Below are positions 32,466-40,541 of a DNA stretch of 64,000 bases, piece after piece. The notes under the pieces were generated by a model that saw only the letters and a list, made by a program, of their open reading frames with translations, was not told where the DNA came from and searched no databases. Every line of letters starts with the position of its first letter. Position 1 is the stretch's first letter. The translations under genes were made by a program, and so were the position numbers. Where the stretch lies: the NCBI RefSeq assembly GCF_900103005.1, contig NZ_FMWL01000015.1:1-64000 (forward strand). The letters run 5' to 3'. Source of the DNA: Acidaminobacter hydrogenoformans DSM 2784. GTDB taxonomy: Bacteria; Bacillota; Clostridia; Peptostreptococcales; Acidaminobacteraceae.

Positions 32466-32645
32466 CTATTTTATGGTTTCTTTCATTTGGAGATACGTCT
32501 TCTCATCAATTTCGCCTTTAACATAACGCTCTTTTAGAAGCGCTTCAGCAGATTGATTTTTTTGAAACGTGACTTTATTTGACCCGTTGTCATAAAAGAA
32601 AAAGTACACCAGTGCCCCTATTGCAATAATTGGCAGCAGCATCAT
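32466..32645 (-). CDS. Short SHOCT-like membrane protein, 59 aa
   Basis: The translation begins MMLLPIIAIGALVYFFFYDN (one TM segment) and ends in the SHOCT-like ALLKERYVKGEIDEKTYLQM. GAGGAGGG lies 7 nt before the ATG at 32645. The stop TAG at 32466 is 16 bp before the next SHOCT gene. The pattern of helix plus short tail helix matches its neighbour, so the two may form one complex. Small size makes it easy to miss. Confidence 0.72.
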   Translation of the reverse strand: MMLLPIIAIGALVYFFFYDNGSNKVTFQKNQSAEALLKERYVKGEIDEKTYLQMKETIK

Positions 32646-32761
32646 AAGTCTTCCCTCCTCCTATATTTCTATATCTCTATTATGTGCCAGAAATATGTCA
32701 CGAATATGACTTCTATGGATTTTCGGGCAAAGTCTCTATGCTCCGCCTTTTTGGGGCAAAA

Positions 32762-32829
32762 GAAGACCATCGGCTAAAAGTCTTGTTCTTAAGGCTTAAA
32801 AACCCCCAAGACCTTTTTGCCGATGGTCT
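32762..32829. repeat. Family A palindrome, copy 6
   Basis: AGACCATCGGCTAAAAGTCT / GACCTTTTTGCCGATGGTCT between the 3' end of the SDR gene and the SHOCT operon. The 3' flank CTCCCATCCCAACA is the same as at copy 5. Confidence 0.82.
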
Positions 32830-32863
32830 CCCATCCCAACATCCTCTCACAGTTTCCTTCACG

Positions 32864-33589
32864 TCACCCCTGAACCGTCGACCGTCCACCGTCCACGCCC
32901 AAAATCTGCCCGGTAATCCAGCCTGCTTTGTCTGAGATTAAAAACGCGGTGAGCTCAGCTATGTCCCCCGGCTTCCCAAGCCTCTTCAGCGCATGAGTCT
33001 TTGCAATGGATTCCACCGTCTCTGGGCTTTTAATGATCGCGGATGACAAAGTGCTGTCCTGCAGCAGCGACGGTGCAATGGCATTCACGCGGATCTGAGG
33101 CGCCAGCTCCGCAGCTAAGGCTCTCGCCAAACCTTCTACAGCACCTTTAGCCATACTGAGTGAAGCATGCATAGTCATTCCCTGCTGGACCGCGACGCTG
33201 GAGTAGAGCACGACTGAAGCCACTCCTGGATGCTTCTTCAATGCAGGCAGCGCAGATTGCACCGCTAAAGCCGCCCCCAGGGCATTCAGCCTGAAGTCCG
33301 CCAAAAAATCCTCCTCTTCTAAGCGACGGAAGGACTTGAGGTTGATGGAACCGACAGCGTAAACCATCCCAGCCAGCGCTTTGCCAGCATCCTCCGCCAC
33401 CTGCTTGAAAGCCTGCGGGTCCCGGATATCCGCGACAGTATAACTTGCGTCAAGTCTCTCCGCAACTGATTTAAGCTTCTCTTCTGTCGAGCCCACCAAA
33501 TGGAGGTCGTACCCTAACCCCTTGAGGATCTCAGCACTCGCTGAGCCCACCGCCCCACTGCCACCATAGATCAATATTTTTCCAGTCAT
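32864..33589 (-). CDS. SDR-family protein lacking the catalytic Tyr
   Basis: A 241-aa short-chain dehydrogenase/reductase fold. The cofactor motif is YGGSGAVGSASAE, then VADIRDP, and AVGSINLKS in place of NNAG. The catalytic region reads VVLYSSVA...ASLSMAKGAVEG: the Ser and Lys are there, but the Tyr four residues before Lys is Leu. NAIAPSLL follows, with PS instead of PG. It could be a non-catalytic or altered SDR. It has no evident operon partner; the divergent methyltransferase lies upstream. Confidence 0.82.
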   Translation of the reverse strand: MTGKILIYGGSGAVGSASAEILKGLGYDLHLVGSTEEKLKSVAERLDASYTVADIRDPQAFKQVAEDAGKALAGMVYAVGSINLKSFRRLEEEDFLADFRLNALGAALAVQSALPALKKHPGVASVVLYSSVAVQQGMTMHASLSMAKGAVEGLARALAAELAPQIRVNAIAPSLLQDSTLSSAIIKSPETVESIAKTHALKRLGKPGDIAELTAFLISDKAGWITGQILGVDGGRSTVQG

Positions 33590-33724
33590 AATTCTAACCT
33601 CCCGGCACTTATAACGTTGGTTAATATTTGTTTTTTGGAGTGCTTTCTGTGTATACCCTGAAAATACGTACTATATTCTCGCGCTTAGATTTGCGAAATG
33701 TACTGCTTGTGATATTATTAAAAC

Positions 33725-33747
33725 GGCACTTCCCTCATCTCAGTGCC
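33725..33747 (+). promoter_or_regulatory. Inverted repeat before the DNA methyltransferase
   Basis: GGCACT-N11-AGTGCC, perfect 6-bp arms, about 31 bp before the ATG. Upstream, TTGCGA and TATTAT spaced 16 nt (about 33695-33722) may be the promoter. It could be an operator or 5'-UTR hairpin. Confidence 0.45.
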
Positions 33748-33778
33748 ATTAAACGTCGCCATTAAAAAGGGGTACACA

Positions 33779-34807
33779 ATGACACAGCACAAAATCATAG
33801 TTGGGAACAGCAACACTTTATCCGCCATACCTGACGGGTCTGTCCATCTCGTAATAACGTCGCCACCCTATCCTATGATCGAAATGTGGGATGATATGTT
33901 TTCTCGTCAAAATCCTGAAATCGCTGATGATCTGGCTGACGGCAGAGCCATGGATGCATTCAATAAAATGCATCAGCTTCTCAATGCAGTTTGGGCGGAA
34001 TGTGACAGGGTACTTGCAGACAGCGGCTTCGTCTGCATCAATATTGGTGACGCGACGCGAACCATAGATCAAAATTTTCAGCTCTTTTCCAATCATACCG
34101 CCATCATCAATTTCTTTTCCCAGCTGGGCTACAGCGTTTTGCCAGACATCCTCTGGCGCAAGCAATCCAACGCGCCAAACAAGTTCATGGGATCAGGCAT
34201 GTATCCCGCCGGCGCGTATGTCACCTATGAACACGAGTACATCCTGGTCTTCAGGAAAGGCGGCAAGCGGATCTTTAAAGGCGAAGAAAAGCGCCTTAGA
34301 CAAAAAAGCGCTTACTTCTGGGAAGAGCGAAATATCTGGTTTTCTGATTTGTGGGACATTAAAGGCGCCTCCCAGTCCATAAAAGGACTCAATAAAACCA
34401 GAAGCAGAAACGCCTCATTTCCTTTTGAAATCCCATACAGAATTGTCAATATGTATTCGGCTGAAGGGGATACCGTGCTTGACCCATTTGCCGGGCTCGG
34501 TACGACCACTTTGGCATGTATGGCTTCTAACCGAAACAGTCTTGCCGTTGAAATCGATCAGGAAATTGCAAATTTGGCATTAGAAAATCTCCGTATTTCA
34601 CCTGAAGCCATCAATAAATTAATTGACGAAAGATTGCAAAGACACACAGACTTTATCCAAGCCTTGCCGGATGAAAAACTTGAAAAATGCTATCGAAATG
34701 AACCCCATGGGTTTTTGGTGAAAACGAGACAGGAAACGGCAATACACCTCAATAAAGTGGATCATATTGAGTTTGGAGAAGATTTGATTCAATGTTATTA
34801 CAAATAG
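33779..34807 (+). CDS. Site-specific DNA methyltransferase (type II, N4-C or N6-A)
   Basis: The enzyme is about 342 aa. Motif IV is VITSPPYPMIEMWDD near residue 35; motif I, DPFAGLGTTTLACMA, is near residue 240, giving the beta-class order. SPPY is usual for N4-cytosine and some N6-adenine enzymes. AAGGGG and spacing favour the ATG at 33779; 33743 is also open. A convergent MjaI-like endonuclease gene lies 73 bp beyond a terminator, so this is most likely the protecting enzyme of that pair, predicted to act on CTAG. Confidence 0.87.
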   Translation: MTQHKIIVGNSNTLSAIPDGSVHLVITSPPYPMIEMWDDMFSRQNPEIADDLADGRAMDAFNKMHQLLNAVWAECDRVLADSGFVCINIGDATRTIDQNFQLFSNHTAIINFFSQLGYSVLPDILWRKQSNAPNKFMGSGMYPAGAYVTYEHEYILVFRKGGKRIFKGEEKRLRQKSAYFWEERNIWFSDLWDIKGASQSIKGLNKTRSRNASFPFEIPYRIVNMYSAEGDTVLDPFAGLGTTTLACMASNRNSLAVEIDQEIANLALENLRISPEAINKLIDERLQRHTDFIQALPDEKLEKCYRNEPHGFLVKTRQETAIHLNKVDHIEFGEDLIQCYYK

Positions 34808-34822
34808 TTGAACCCACCAGAC

Positions 34823-34871
34823 AAAAAGCTGGCGTGTGGACCTTTATCGTAGGTCCCTCACGCCAGCTTTT
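34823..34871. terminator. Bidirectional terminator between methyltransferase and endonuclease
   Basis: AAAAGCTGGCGTG / CACGCCAGCTTTT, with an inner GGACC/GGTCC pairing around TTTATCGT. It lies between convergent stop codons 73 bp apart and has T-runs on both strands. Confidence 0.85.
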
Positions 34872-34880
34872 GAATTTCTG

Positions 34881-35471
34881 CTATTCTTCAACTTCAATAC
34901 TCAATCCCGTTTTGGTTTTGGTGTAGTAAATCATCTTTTCACAAATCTCTTCGGGAAGCCGTTCCATATTTTTATAGGTGTGCGGCTTAATGGAATAAGG
35001 CGTAGCGCCAACATACCCGTCTATACCAGTGGATTCTTCCGCAGGCGTCGCAAGACGGTATGACGCCCTGCGCTGTTCAGCGAGTGAGGCTAATATCGCA
35101 CGCTGAACGTATAAGCCATTAAAGGTTTTGGTTATGACGAGATCCTCTACCCAGGCTTCTATCATTTCACGATCAATCAGCTCAATTGCACTACGAAGAT
35201 TCTCTATCTGAGCTTCAATTTTGTCTGCTGCTGTATCAATCGCCATGGGATGCCTTTCAATATACCATTTTCTCCAGTTTTCAATAGTCATGTCTTCTCC
35301 TGACTCCTGAAATTCCGGAAAGAGATCAGAAAGCTGCCCAACGATCCGCGGCCGTGTCCCTTGAGCATTTTGATTAGCCCAATTTATCAGTTGAGAAGTG
35401 TACTTTGGAAACCTGGTGCCTTCACTATCATTGAAGCTCATAATGCTTTCATTTTTCAGCGTATATTTCAA
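34881..35471 (-). CDS. MjaI-like type II restriction endonuclease
   Basis: A 196-aa protein. INWANQNAQGTRPRIVGQLS near residue 30 is the conserved stretch I associate with MjaI-family endonucleases, which cut at CTAG. A TTG start at 35471 has AAGGAGG 7 nt upstream and no competing ATG has a site until residue 11. The convergent methyltransferase makes a complete type II system. Catalytic residues cannot be assigned with confidence by eye. Confidence 0.72.
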   Translation of the reverse strand: MKYTLKNESIMSFNDSEGTRFPKYTSQLINWANQNAQGTRPRIVGQLSDLFPEFQESGEDMTIENWRKWYIERHPMAIDTAADKIEAQIENLRSAIELIDREMIEAWVEDLVITKTFNGLYVQRAILASLAEQRRASYRLATPAEESTGIDGYVGATPYSIKPHTYKNMERLPEEICEKMIYYTKTKTGLSIEVEE

Positions 35472-35614
35472 GTTTCTGCCTCCTTGTTATAGAAAAATGT
35501 ATGAAATTATGTCGTCCTCTTTCCTATCATACTACTTTGGTTTTTAATTGGGAATCCGTCTATGGAACTCTATACATGCACCTTGACCTTGACCTGCACC
35601 TCTCCCCTACATTT

Positions 35615-36694
35615 TTACACGCCCGCTGCCTTTTTTGACTTCGTGTTCAAAAAATATGTCGTATACGCCAACGTCTGTGTCGGACAGGTATCCACGCAGT
35701 GGCCACAGCCCACACAGTTAAGCGACGTCACCGGTTCTCCTGCCGACGCCTTACTCATGATGTCAATAGTCATTGGACACGTGGCGTTACACTGCCCGCA
35801 GCGGATGCAATTTGAACGATTTGTCACAATCTTCTGCCCGGACAGCTTCCCGAGCAGCCCCAGCACCGTGCCCAAAGGACAATAATAGCAATAGCCTCTT
35901 CCCGTAAAAACAATCCAGAAAAACATCATCATAAGCAGCTCCGCAGTGAGATACTTATAGATTTCCAGTTTGCCCATCAGTATGTAATCATCAAAAATAG
36001 AAATACCAAATAAAAACAGCACCCAGTAAAACGTAAAAAATAGCGCCATTATTAGAAATAAGACTTTCAGGACCCAAAAAATTCTCAAGGTATGGGCACG
36101 AGGCTTTTTCCTGCGCCCAATCAAAGGAAACGCAGGCTCAAACACCTCAGAGGCAAATCCGTTGAACAGGCAAATGGTCGAGCACTGCCAGCGCCTGCCA
36201 AACAGCAGCGTCCCCAAAATCACAATGCTGCTTGCAGCGACATAGAAGACCACGGCGGAAGCAACCCCCGCCGCGCCCCAAAGCGGGAATCTGCTCGCAT
36301 AGAAAGAGGATCCTTCATGTAAAAGCTGCAGCGGCGTCGTGGTCCAAGGCAGCGGCATAGCAAAAAAATATAATTCATTGTTATTCAAAAGAAATGGGGT
36401 AAAGATATGTACAACCAATGCCGCAAGGATAAACCCCTTCAAATTTCTTTTTCTCATGGTTGTACGCTTGCTTTTGTTTATAATTCTAAGGGTCAGCACA
36501 CTCCCAATTATTATAAATAACGTCTTAATCCAGTTTTCATAGAAATGCCAGGCGCTCGTAATAAAATTTGCGACAGACTCCGGCGCAGTTTTGACATAGC
36601 CATAATTTAATCCGGCAATAACAATGCACAGTATAATGTAAACCCAGAGAATGGTTTTTAAGAGGACTAATTCCTTGTTTTTTTTCTTCAGCAT
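35615..36694 (-). CDS. Membrane-bound 4Fe-4S protein (NapH/NosR-like)
   Basis: A protein of about 359 aa with roughly 6 TM segments. Two Cys clusters lie near membranes: FGRRWQCSTICLFNG and GRGYCYYCPLG. A C-terminal ferredoxin domain follows, with CIRCGQCNATCP and CVGCGHCVDTCP. This is the polyferredoxin layout of NapH/NosR/CcoG relatives that pass electrons at the membrane. The start at 36694 has GGGAG; a TTG two codons earlier is also possible. No linked reductase, so the partner is unknown. It is divergent from the SLC13 permease. Confidence 0.82.
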   Translation of the reverse strand: MLKKKNKELVLLKTILWVYIILCIVIAGLNYGYVKTAPESVANFITSAWHFYENWIKTLFIIIGSVLTLRIINKSKRTTMRKRNLKGFILAALVVHIFTPFLLNNNELYFFAMPLPWTTTPLQLLHEGSSFYASRFPLWGAAGVASAVVFYVAASSIVILGTLLFGRRWQCSTICLFNGFASEVFEPAFPLIGRRKKPRAHTLRIFWVLKVLFLIMALFFTFYWVLFLFGISIFDDYILMGKLEIYKYLTAELLMMMFFWIVFTGRGYCYYCPLGTVLGLLGKLSGQKIVTNRSNCIRCGQCNATCPMTIDIMSKASAGEPVTSLNCVGCGHCVDTCPTQTLAYTTYFLNTKSKKAAGV

Positions 36695-36855
36695 ACTCAA
36701 GCTCCCCAGCCAGGAATATCATTTGGAACAGTGTGATCAGAACAGGTCTTGATTCTGATATTGGTCCTCATCCTGGTCACCTTAATTTAAGCAAATTAAT
36801 TCTTCTCTTGTCAAATGATAATGCTTCTGAATACCCTGCGAGGAGTTGATACGCC

Positions 36856-38631
36856 GTGCAAACCGAACATTACATGATTTTTTCACTGATCACCCTAATG
36901 CTGGTCTTTTTTATATGGGGAAAATGGCGCTATGACGTCGTCGCTATGGCGACACTTCTCATAGCAAGCTTTGTTGGTCTGGTACCTATTGATAATGCTT
37001 TTGAAGGCTTCAGCAATCCAGCTGTGATCACCGTCGCAGCCGTCCTGGTCGTCAGCAAAGGCCTGACTAATGCCGGTGTGGTGGATTTCATCGCGAAACA
37101 CCTCTTAAAAACTGGTGACAACACCATGGTTCAAATGACGCTGTTAGTTCTGACGGTCACCATAGGCTCCGCGTTCATGAATAACATTGGTGCACTTGCC
37201 TTAATGATGCCCGTCGCCTTAAAGCTATCCAGAAAAAACAACAAATCACCCTCAATATTTCTAATGCCTCTGGCATTTGGATCACTCCTTGGCGGTATGA
37301 TGACTTTGATTGGAACCCCGCCCAATATCATAATTTCAATGTACCGTGCAGAGTCAACTGGAAGCAGTGCCTTCGGTATGTTTGATTTTCTTCCAGTAGG
37401 CGGAGGTGTTGCTTTAGCTGGGGTTTTATTTATCTTGCTGTTAGGTTGGCGGCTGATCCCCAAAAGGACGGGCGGAAAATCTGCGGAAGACCTATTTGAG
37501 ATTAAAGATTACATCACTGAAGTCTTAGTTCCAGAGGATTCTCAATACATTGAAAAAACTGTGTCCGAACTCGAAAGCACCATAGAGGGCGATCTAAAAG
37601 TCGTCGCTGTCTATAGAAATGACAAAACTTTCGCGGCACCTTCGCTCAGCTTGAAATTCAAATCAAACGACTCTGTTGTCATTGAATCCGCAGCCCAGGA
37701 ATTTCAGGAGCTTCTCGCCGCGACCGACCTTGTTTTGGCGGAAACAAGCAAATTGTCTCAGGCGGATATCAGCTCAGACGAAATTGAAATCATTGAAACC
37801 GTTGTCATGACAAATTCATTTCTGATTGGCAGATCCGCCAGATCCATGAAATTCAGGTCCAGATATGGCATCAATATCCTTGGGGTTGCGAGAGAGGGCG
37901 TCAGGATCAAGAACACGCCTGATACCATTAGCTTTCGCATTGGTGACATACTCTTACTGCAAGGAAATCCGGATACCATAAACGACCTGATCTCCCAGTG
38001 GGGCTGCCTGCCTTTAGCCGGCAGGGGCCTGACCCTTGGCAAAACAAAAAAACTACTGCCAGGGATTGGCATGTTCGCAGCCGCTATTGCTTTGACAGCC
38101 TTTGGCATCATACCCGTTCAAATTGCCTTCATCTCTGTCGCGGTCTTAATGGTTGTAGGAAAATTTTTATCCCTTAGAGAAGTCTATGAAAGCATTGACT
38201 GGTCCATCATTATCCTTTTGGGCGCAATTATTCCTGTAAGTAAAGCCCTTGAAACTACAGGGGGCGCTCAATTAATCGCGCAAAATATTCTCGGTATTGC
38301 TGATAAAATTCCTCTCTGGGCTTCAATAGCGGTAGTTCTCACCGTTTCCATGACGCTGTCTGACATAGTCAACAACGCGGCCGCCGTTTTAATCATGGCA
38401 CCAATAGCCGTCGAAATTGCATCTGGACTCAGCGTCTCCCCGGATTCATTTTTGATGAGCGTTGCCATTGGGGCGTCCTGCTCATTTCTCACGCCTATTG
38501 GCCATCAGTCAAATACGCTGATCATGGGGCCGGGTGGCTATAAGTTTGGGGACTATTGGAAAATGGGGCTGCCTCTTGAAATCATAGTGGTTTGTGTGGC
38601 GACCCCGCTCATCATGTTGACTTGGCTATAA
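36856..38631 (+). CDS. SLC13-family (DASS) permease with two RCK_C domains
   Basis: A 591-aa protein with a GTG start and GAGGAG about 9-10 nt upstream. TM blocks lie at about residues 5-205 and 405-591. AFMNNIGALALMMPVAL and GGMMTLIGTPPNIIIS are the first half motifs; DIVNNAAAVLIMAP and GASCSFLTPIGHQSNTLI the second. Between them are two TrkA-C/RCK_C domains (about 218-300 and 310-390). It carries a dicarboxylate, sulfate or related anion; the soluble domains suggest ligand regulation. A hairpin follows before the AhpD-like gene. Confidence 0.88.
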   Translation: MQTEHYMIFSLITLMLVFFIWGKWRYDVVAMATLLIASFVGLVPIDNAFEGFSNPAVITVAAVLVVSKGLTNAGVVDFIAKHLLKTGDNTMVQMTLLVLTVTIGSAFMNNIGALALMMPVALKLSRKNNKSPSIFLMPLAFGSLLGGMMTLIGTPPNIIISMYRAESTGSSAFGMFDFLPVGGGVALAGVLFILLLGWRLIPKRTGGKSAEDLFEIKDYITEVLVPEDSQYIEKTVSELESTIEGDLKVVAVYRNDKTFAAPSLSLKFKSNDSVVIESAAQEFQELLAATDLVLAETSKLSQADISSDEIEIIETVVMTNSFLIGRSARSMKFRSRYGINILGVAREGVRIKNTPDTISFRIGDILLLQGNPDTINDLISQWGCLPLAGRGLTLGKTKKLLPGIGMFAAAIALTAFGIIPVQIAFISVAVLMVVGKFLSLREVYESIDWSIIILLGAIIPVSKALETTGGAQLIAQNILGIADKIPLWASIAVVLTVSMTLSDIVNNAAAVLIMAPIAVEIASGLSVSPDSFLMSVAIGASCSFLTPIGHQSNTLIMGPGGYKFGDYWKMGLPLEIIVVCVATPLIMLTWL

Positions 38632-38633
38632 GC

Positions 38634-38658
38634 GGAAAAGGAGCCAGCTTCCTTTTCC
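38634..38658 (+). terminator. Hairpin between permease and AhpD-like genes
   Basis: GGAAAAGGA / TCCTTTTCC with a 7-nt loop, directly after the permease stop. The T-run is weak, so it may only attenuate. Confidence 0.45.
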
Positions 38659-38688
38659 TCCTGTTTAATCAAGGAGGTCTACATCCAA

Positions 38689-39255
38689 ATGGCTGCATTT
38701 ATTGATCCCCCTAAGAAAGTTCCCCTTTTTCTAAGACCCGGAATTTGGCTCGCAAAGAAATTTACCGGCAAGGACCTTGAGGTGCCCAGGCTCCTGTCCT
38801 GGTATCCCAAAGCGGCCATGGGCTCGGCGGCACTTGAGTCCCTGGTCGCGCACAAGGACAAGACCATCTCAGAGCGGATGCTGAAGCTCGTTCGAATGCA
38901 GGCCTCTTTTACGGCTTACTGTCCGTTTTGCATCGATATGAATTCCTCCGAGTACGCAAAATCAGGCATCACACCTGAGGAGCTATCCGCGCTCCAAGAC
39001 CATACGCTCATTTCAACCACCCATTCCTTCTCAACTCGCGAAAAATTGGCACTGGAATACGCAAGATTGATCTCCGACACGCCGCTGTCTTTCCCGGATG
39101 CGTTTATCAACGCCTTAAAGCAACACTTCACGGAGCGCGAAATTGTCATTCTCGCCAGTACGGCGGCTCAAGTCAATTACTGGGCCAGATTAATCCACGG
39201 GCTGGGGATTCCACCGGCAGGATTTTCTGGTGCCTGTAAGCTCCCGGAGGAATAG
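38689..39255 (+). CDS. AhpD-like carboxymuconolactone decarboxylase family protein
   Basis: A 188-aa, mostly helical protein. The redox motif YCPFCIDMNSSEYAKSGI (CxxC and following residues, about 83-100) marks the AhpD/CMD family, with a helper stretch SFSTREKLALEYARLI. It is probably an alkylhydroperoxidase-type peroxidase or thiol reductant in the cytoplasm. AAGGAGG precedes the ATG. It is downstream of the SLC13 permease by 57 bp and may be partly cotranscribed. Confidence 0.82.
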   Translation: MAAFIDPPKKVPLFLRPGIWLAKKFTGKDLEVPRLLSWYPKAAMGSAALESLVAHKDKTISERMLKLVRMQASFTAYCPFCIDMNSSEYAKSGITPEELSALQDHTLISTTHSFSTREKLALEYARLISDTPLSFPDAFINALKQHFTEREIVILASTAAQVNYWARLIHGLGIPPAGFSGACKLPEE

Positions 39256-39274
39256 CGCAGCTGACTACAAAGAG

Positions 39275-39340
39275 AAAAACCATTGGCAACGTCCCTGAAG
39301 CTTTTTGAAAGCTTTCAAGGTGTTTAGCCAATGGTTTTTT
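39275..39340. repeat. Family A palindrome, copy 7, compensatory variant
   Basis: AAAAACCATTGGCAACG / GTTTAGCCAATGGTTTTT. Both arms carry the change (CATTGGC with GCCAATG), so base pairing is kept. It lies between two convergent genes and ends in T-runs on each side, fitting a bidirectional terminator. Confidence 0.85.
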
Positions 39341-39358
39341 GCGCCTCAGTCCGATTCA

Positions 39359-40000
39359 CTAAGTTTGCTTTGCTGAGACTGCGCTGTGTGCCTCTGCTCT
39401 GAATTTCCTGTAGATACCAATAGCGAGGCCCACCCCAACACCGTGGGCCAGCGTGATTGCCAAGCTGTTCAGGTCAATCCTTCCAAGTGGCATGAAAAGC
39501 ATTTGCAGATCATATCTGATGACGGCACCCGTATTAAACGCCACCACCATGCGTCCAAAAGGAATGGCAGCAATGGCACAGACAAGAATAAAAAGAACTA
39601 TCGCTTTTTTCCCAAAGAGTGAAGTGCCTACAGCCGCGCCAAAAATGGCAGCCATAAACATTACAGCCATAGTGTCCGGGATGCCTGCATTTTCTATACT
39701 CTGACTAAAGGCATGAGGCAGCAGCGCGCCTATACCCTCGAACACCCCAAAGGTAATCAGAAGTCCAAGGGGCATAGCGATAAGACCAGCAAGAACTACC
39801 CGCATCGTCTTTTTACCCATTTGAAGGAAAAGCCCAAGAAGCAGCGCGCCTATCCCCCCGGAAATAAGCATGCCCATCAGGTAATTATCCGTCCTCAAAA
39901 TAAACATATCCGCCAGCAGTCCACTGATCATAAAAGCGGCAAAGCCAAGCAGCGTTGTCCAGAGTATGTAGCCATAACCATAGGTTTTATCCTCTGACAT
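39359..40000 (-). CDS. Polytopic membrane protein of unknown function
   Basis: A 213-aa protein with about six or seven hydrophobic segments (GYILWTTLLGFAAFMISGLL, MGMLISGGIGALLLGLFL, VLAGLIAMPLGLLITFGVF and others). I recognise no family. The ATG at 40000 has GGGAGG 8 nt upstream; the longer frame from 40090 lacks one. No enzyme motif is visible. It stands alone between two family A palindromes. Confidence 0.72.
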   Translation of the reverse strand: MSEDKTYGYGYILWTTLLGFAAFMISGLLADMFILRTDNYLMGMLISGGIGALLLGLFLQMGKKTMRVVLAGLIAMPLGLLITFGVFEGIGALLPHAFSQSIENAGIPDTMAVMFMAAIFGAAVGTSLFGKKAIVLFILVCAIAAIPFGRMVVAFNTGAVIRYDLQMLFMPLGRIDLNSLAITLAHGVGVGLAIGIYRKFRAEAHSAVSAKQT

Positions 40001-40171
40001 TACGATGACCTCCCTTTGTGACAAACTAAAATGTCGTTTTGTTGCTATATTGTACAAGAATGAAATTGTTCTTTTGGTGTAATTATACACTATTTGAGCA
40101 TATTTGTCAATATGGCTGAAACCCCACTGATTGCATGCTCCGGCTTTTGATTTCTCAGAAGCGTGTTCGCG

Positions 40172-40233
40172 AAAAGACCATCGGCAACGTCCCTGAAGCT
40201 ACAAAAAGCTTTCAAGGCGTTTTGCCGATGGTC
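40172..40233. repeat. Family A palindrome, copy 8
   Basis: AAAAGACCATCGGCAACG / TTTTGCCGATGGTCT. The interior CCTGAAGCT...AAAGCTTTCAAGG is shared with copy 7, 900 bp away, so they are recent relatives. The rest of 40001-40277 shows only AT-rich promoter-like DNA. Confidence 0.85.
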
Positions 40234-40277
40234 TCACAATCCACGCCGCACCATAACACAACCTTCTAGATGAGCCA

Positions 40278-40475
40278 TCACCTCGTAAACAGCCAAATCC
40301 CCAAAACCAGAAAAATCACAGCCCAGACATAGAAAAATACTTCTGTGCCTTTTTCGCCCATTATTTTTATAAAGAATTTAATTTTTTTCATGCTCCATAT
40401 TTTTTCTGGCTTTGTAATGGCAATCACAACAACGACCGCAGCATAGATTACTGCTAAAGCACCCCATAATTTCAT
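40278..40475 (-). CDS. Small two-segment membrane protein
   Basis: A 65-aa protein. TM1 is about residues 2-22 (LWGALAVIYAAVVVVIAIT), a basic middle KKIKFFIKIMGEKG, TM2 about 47-63 (FYVWAVIFLVLGIWLF). GAGGAGG precedes the ATG well. No family recognised. It lies directly downstream of the ABC permease genes on the same strand, so it may belong to that operon. Confidence 0.65.
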   Translation of the reverse strand: MKLWGALAVIYAAVVVVIAITKPEKIWSMKKIKFFIKIMGEKGTEVFFYVWAVIFLVLGIWLFTR

Positions 40476-40541
40476 GATTAACCCTCCTCGTATAGAATTT
40501 CATAAAAAATCCAAGGCACGACATCATAAAATAGCAACCGA

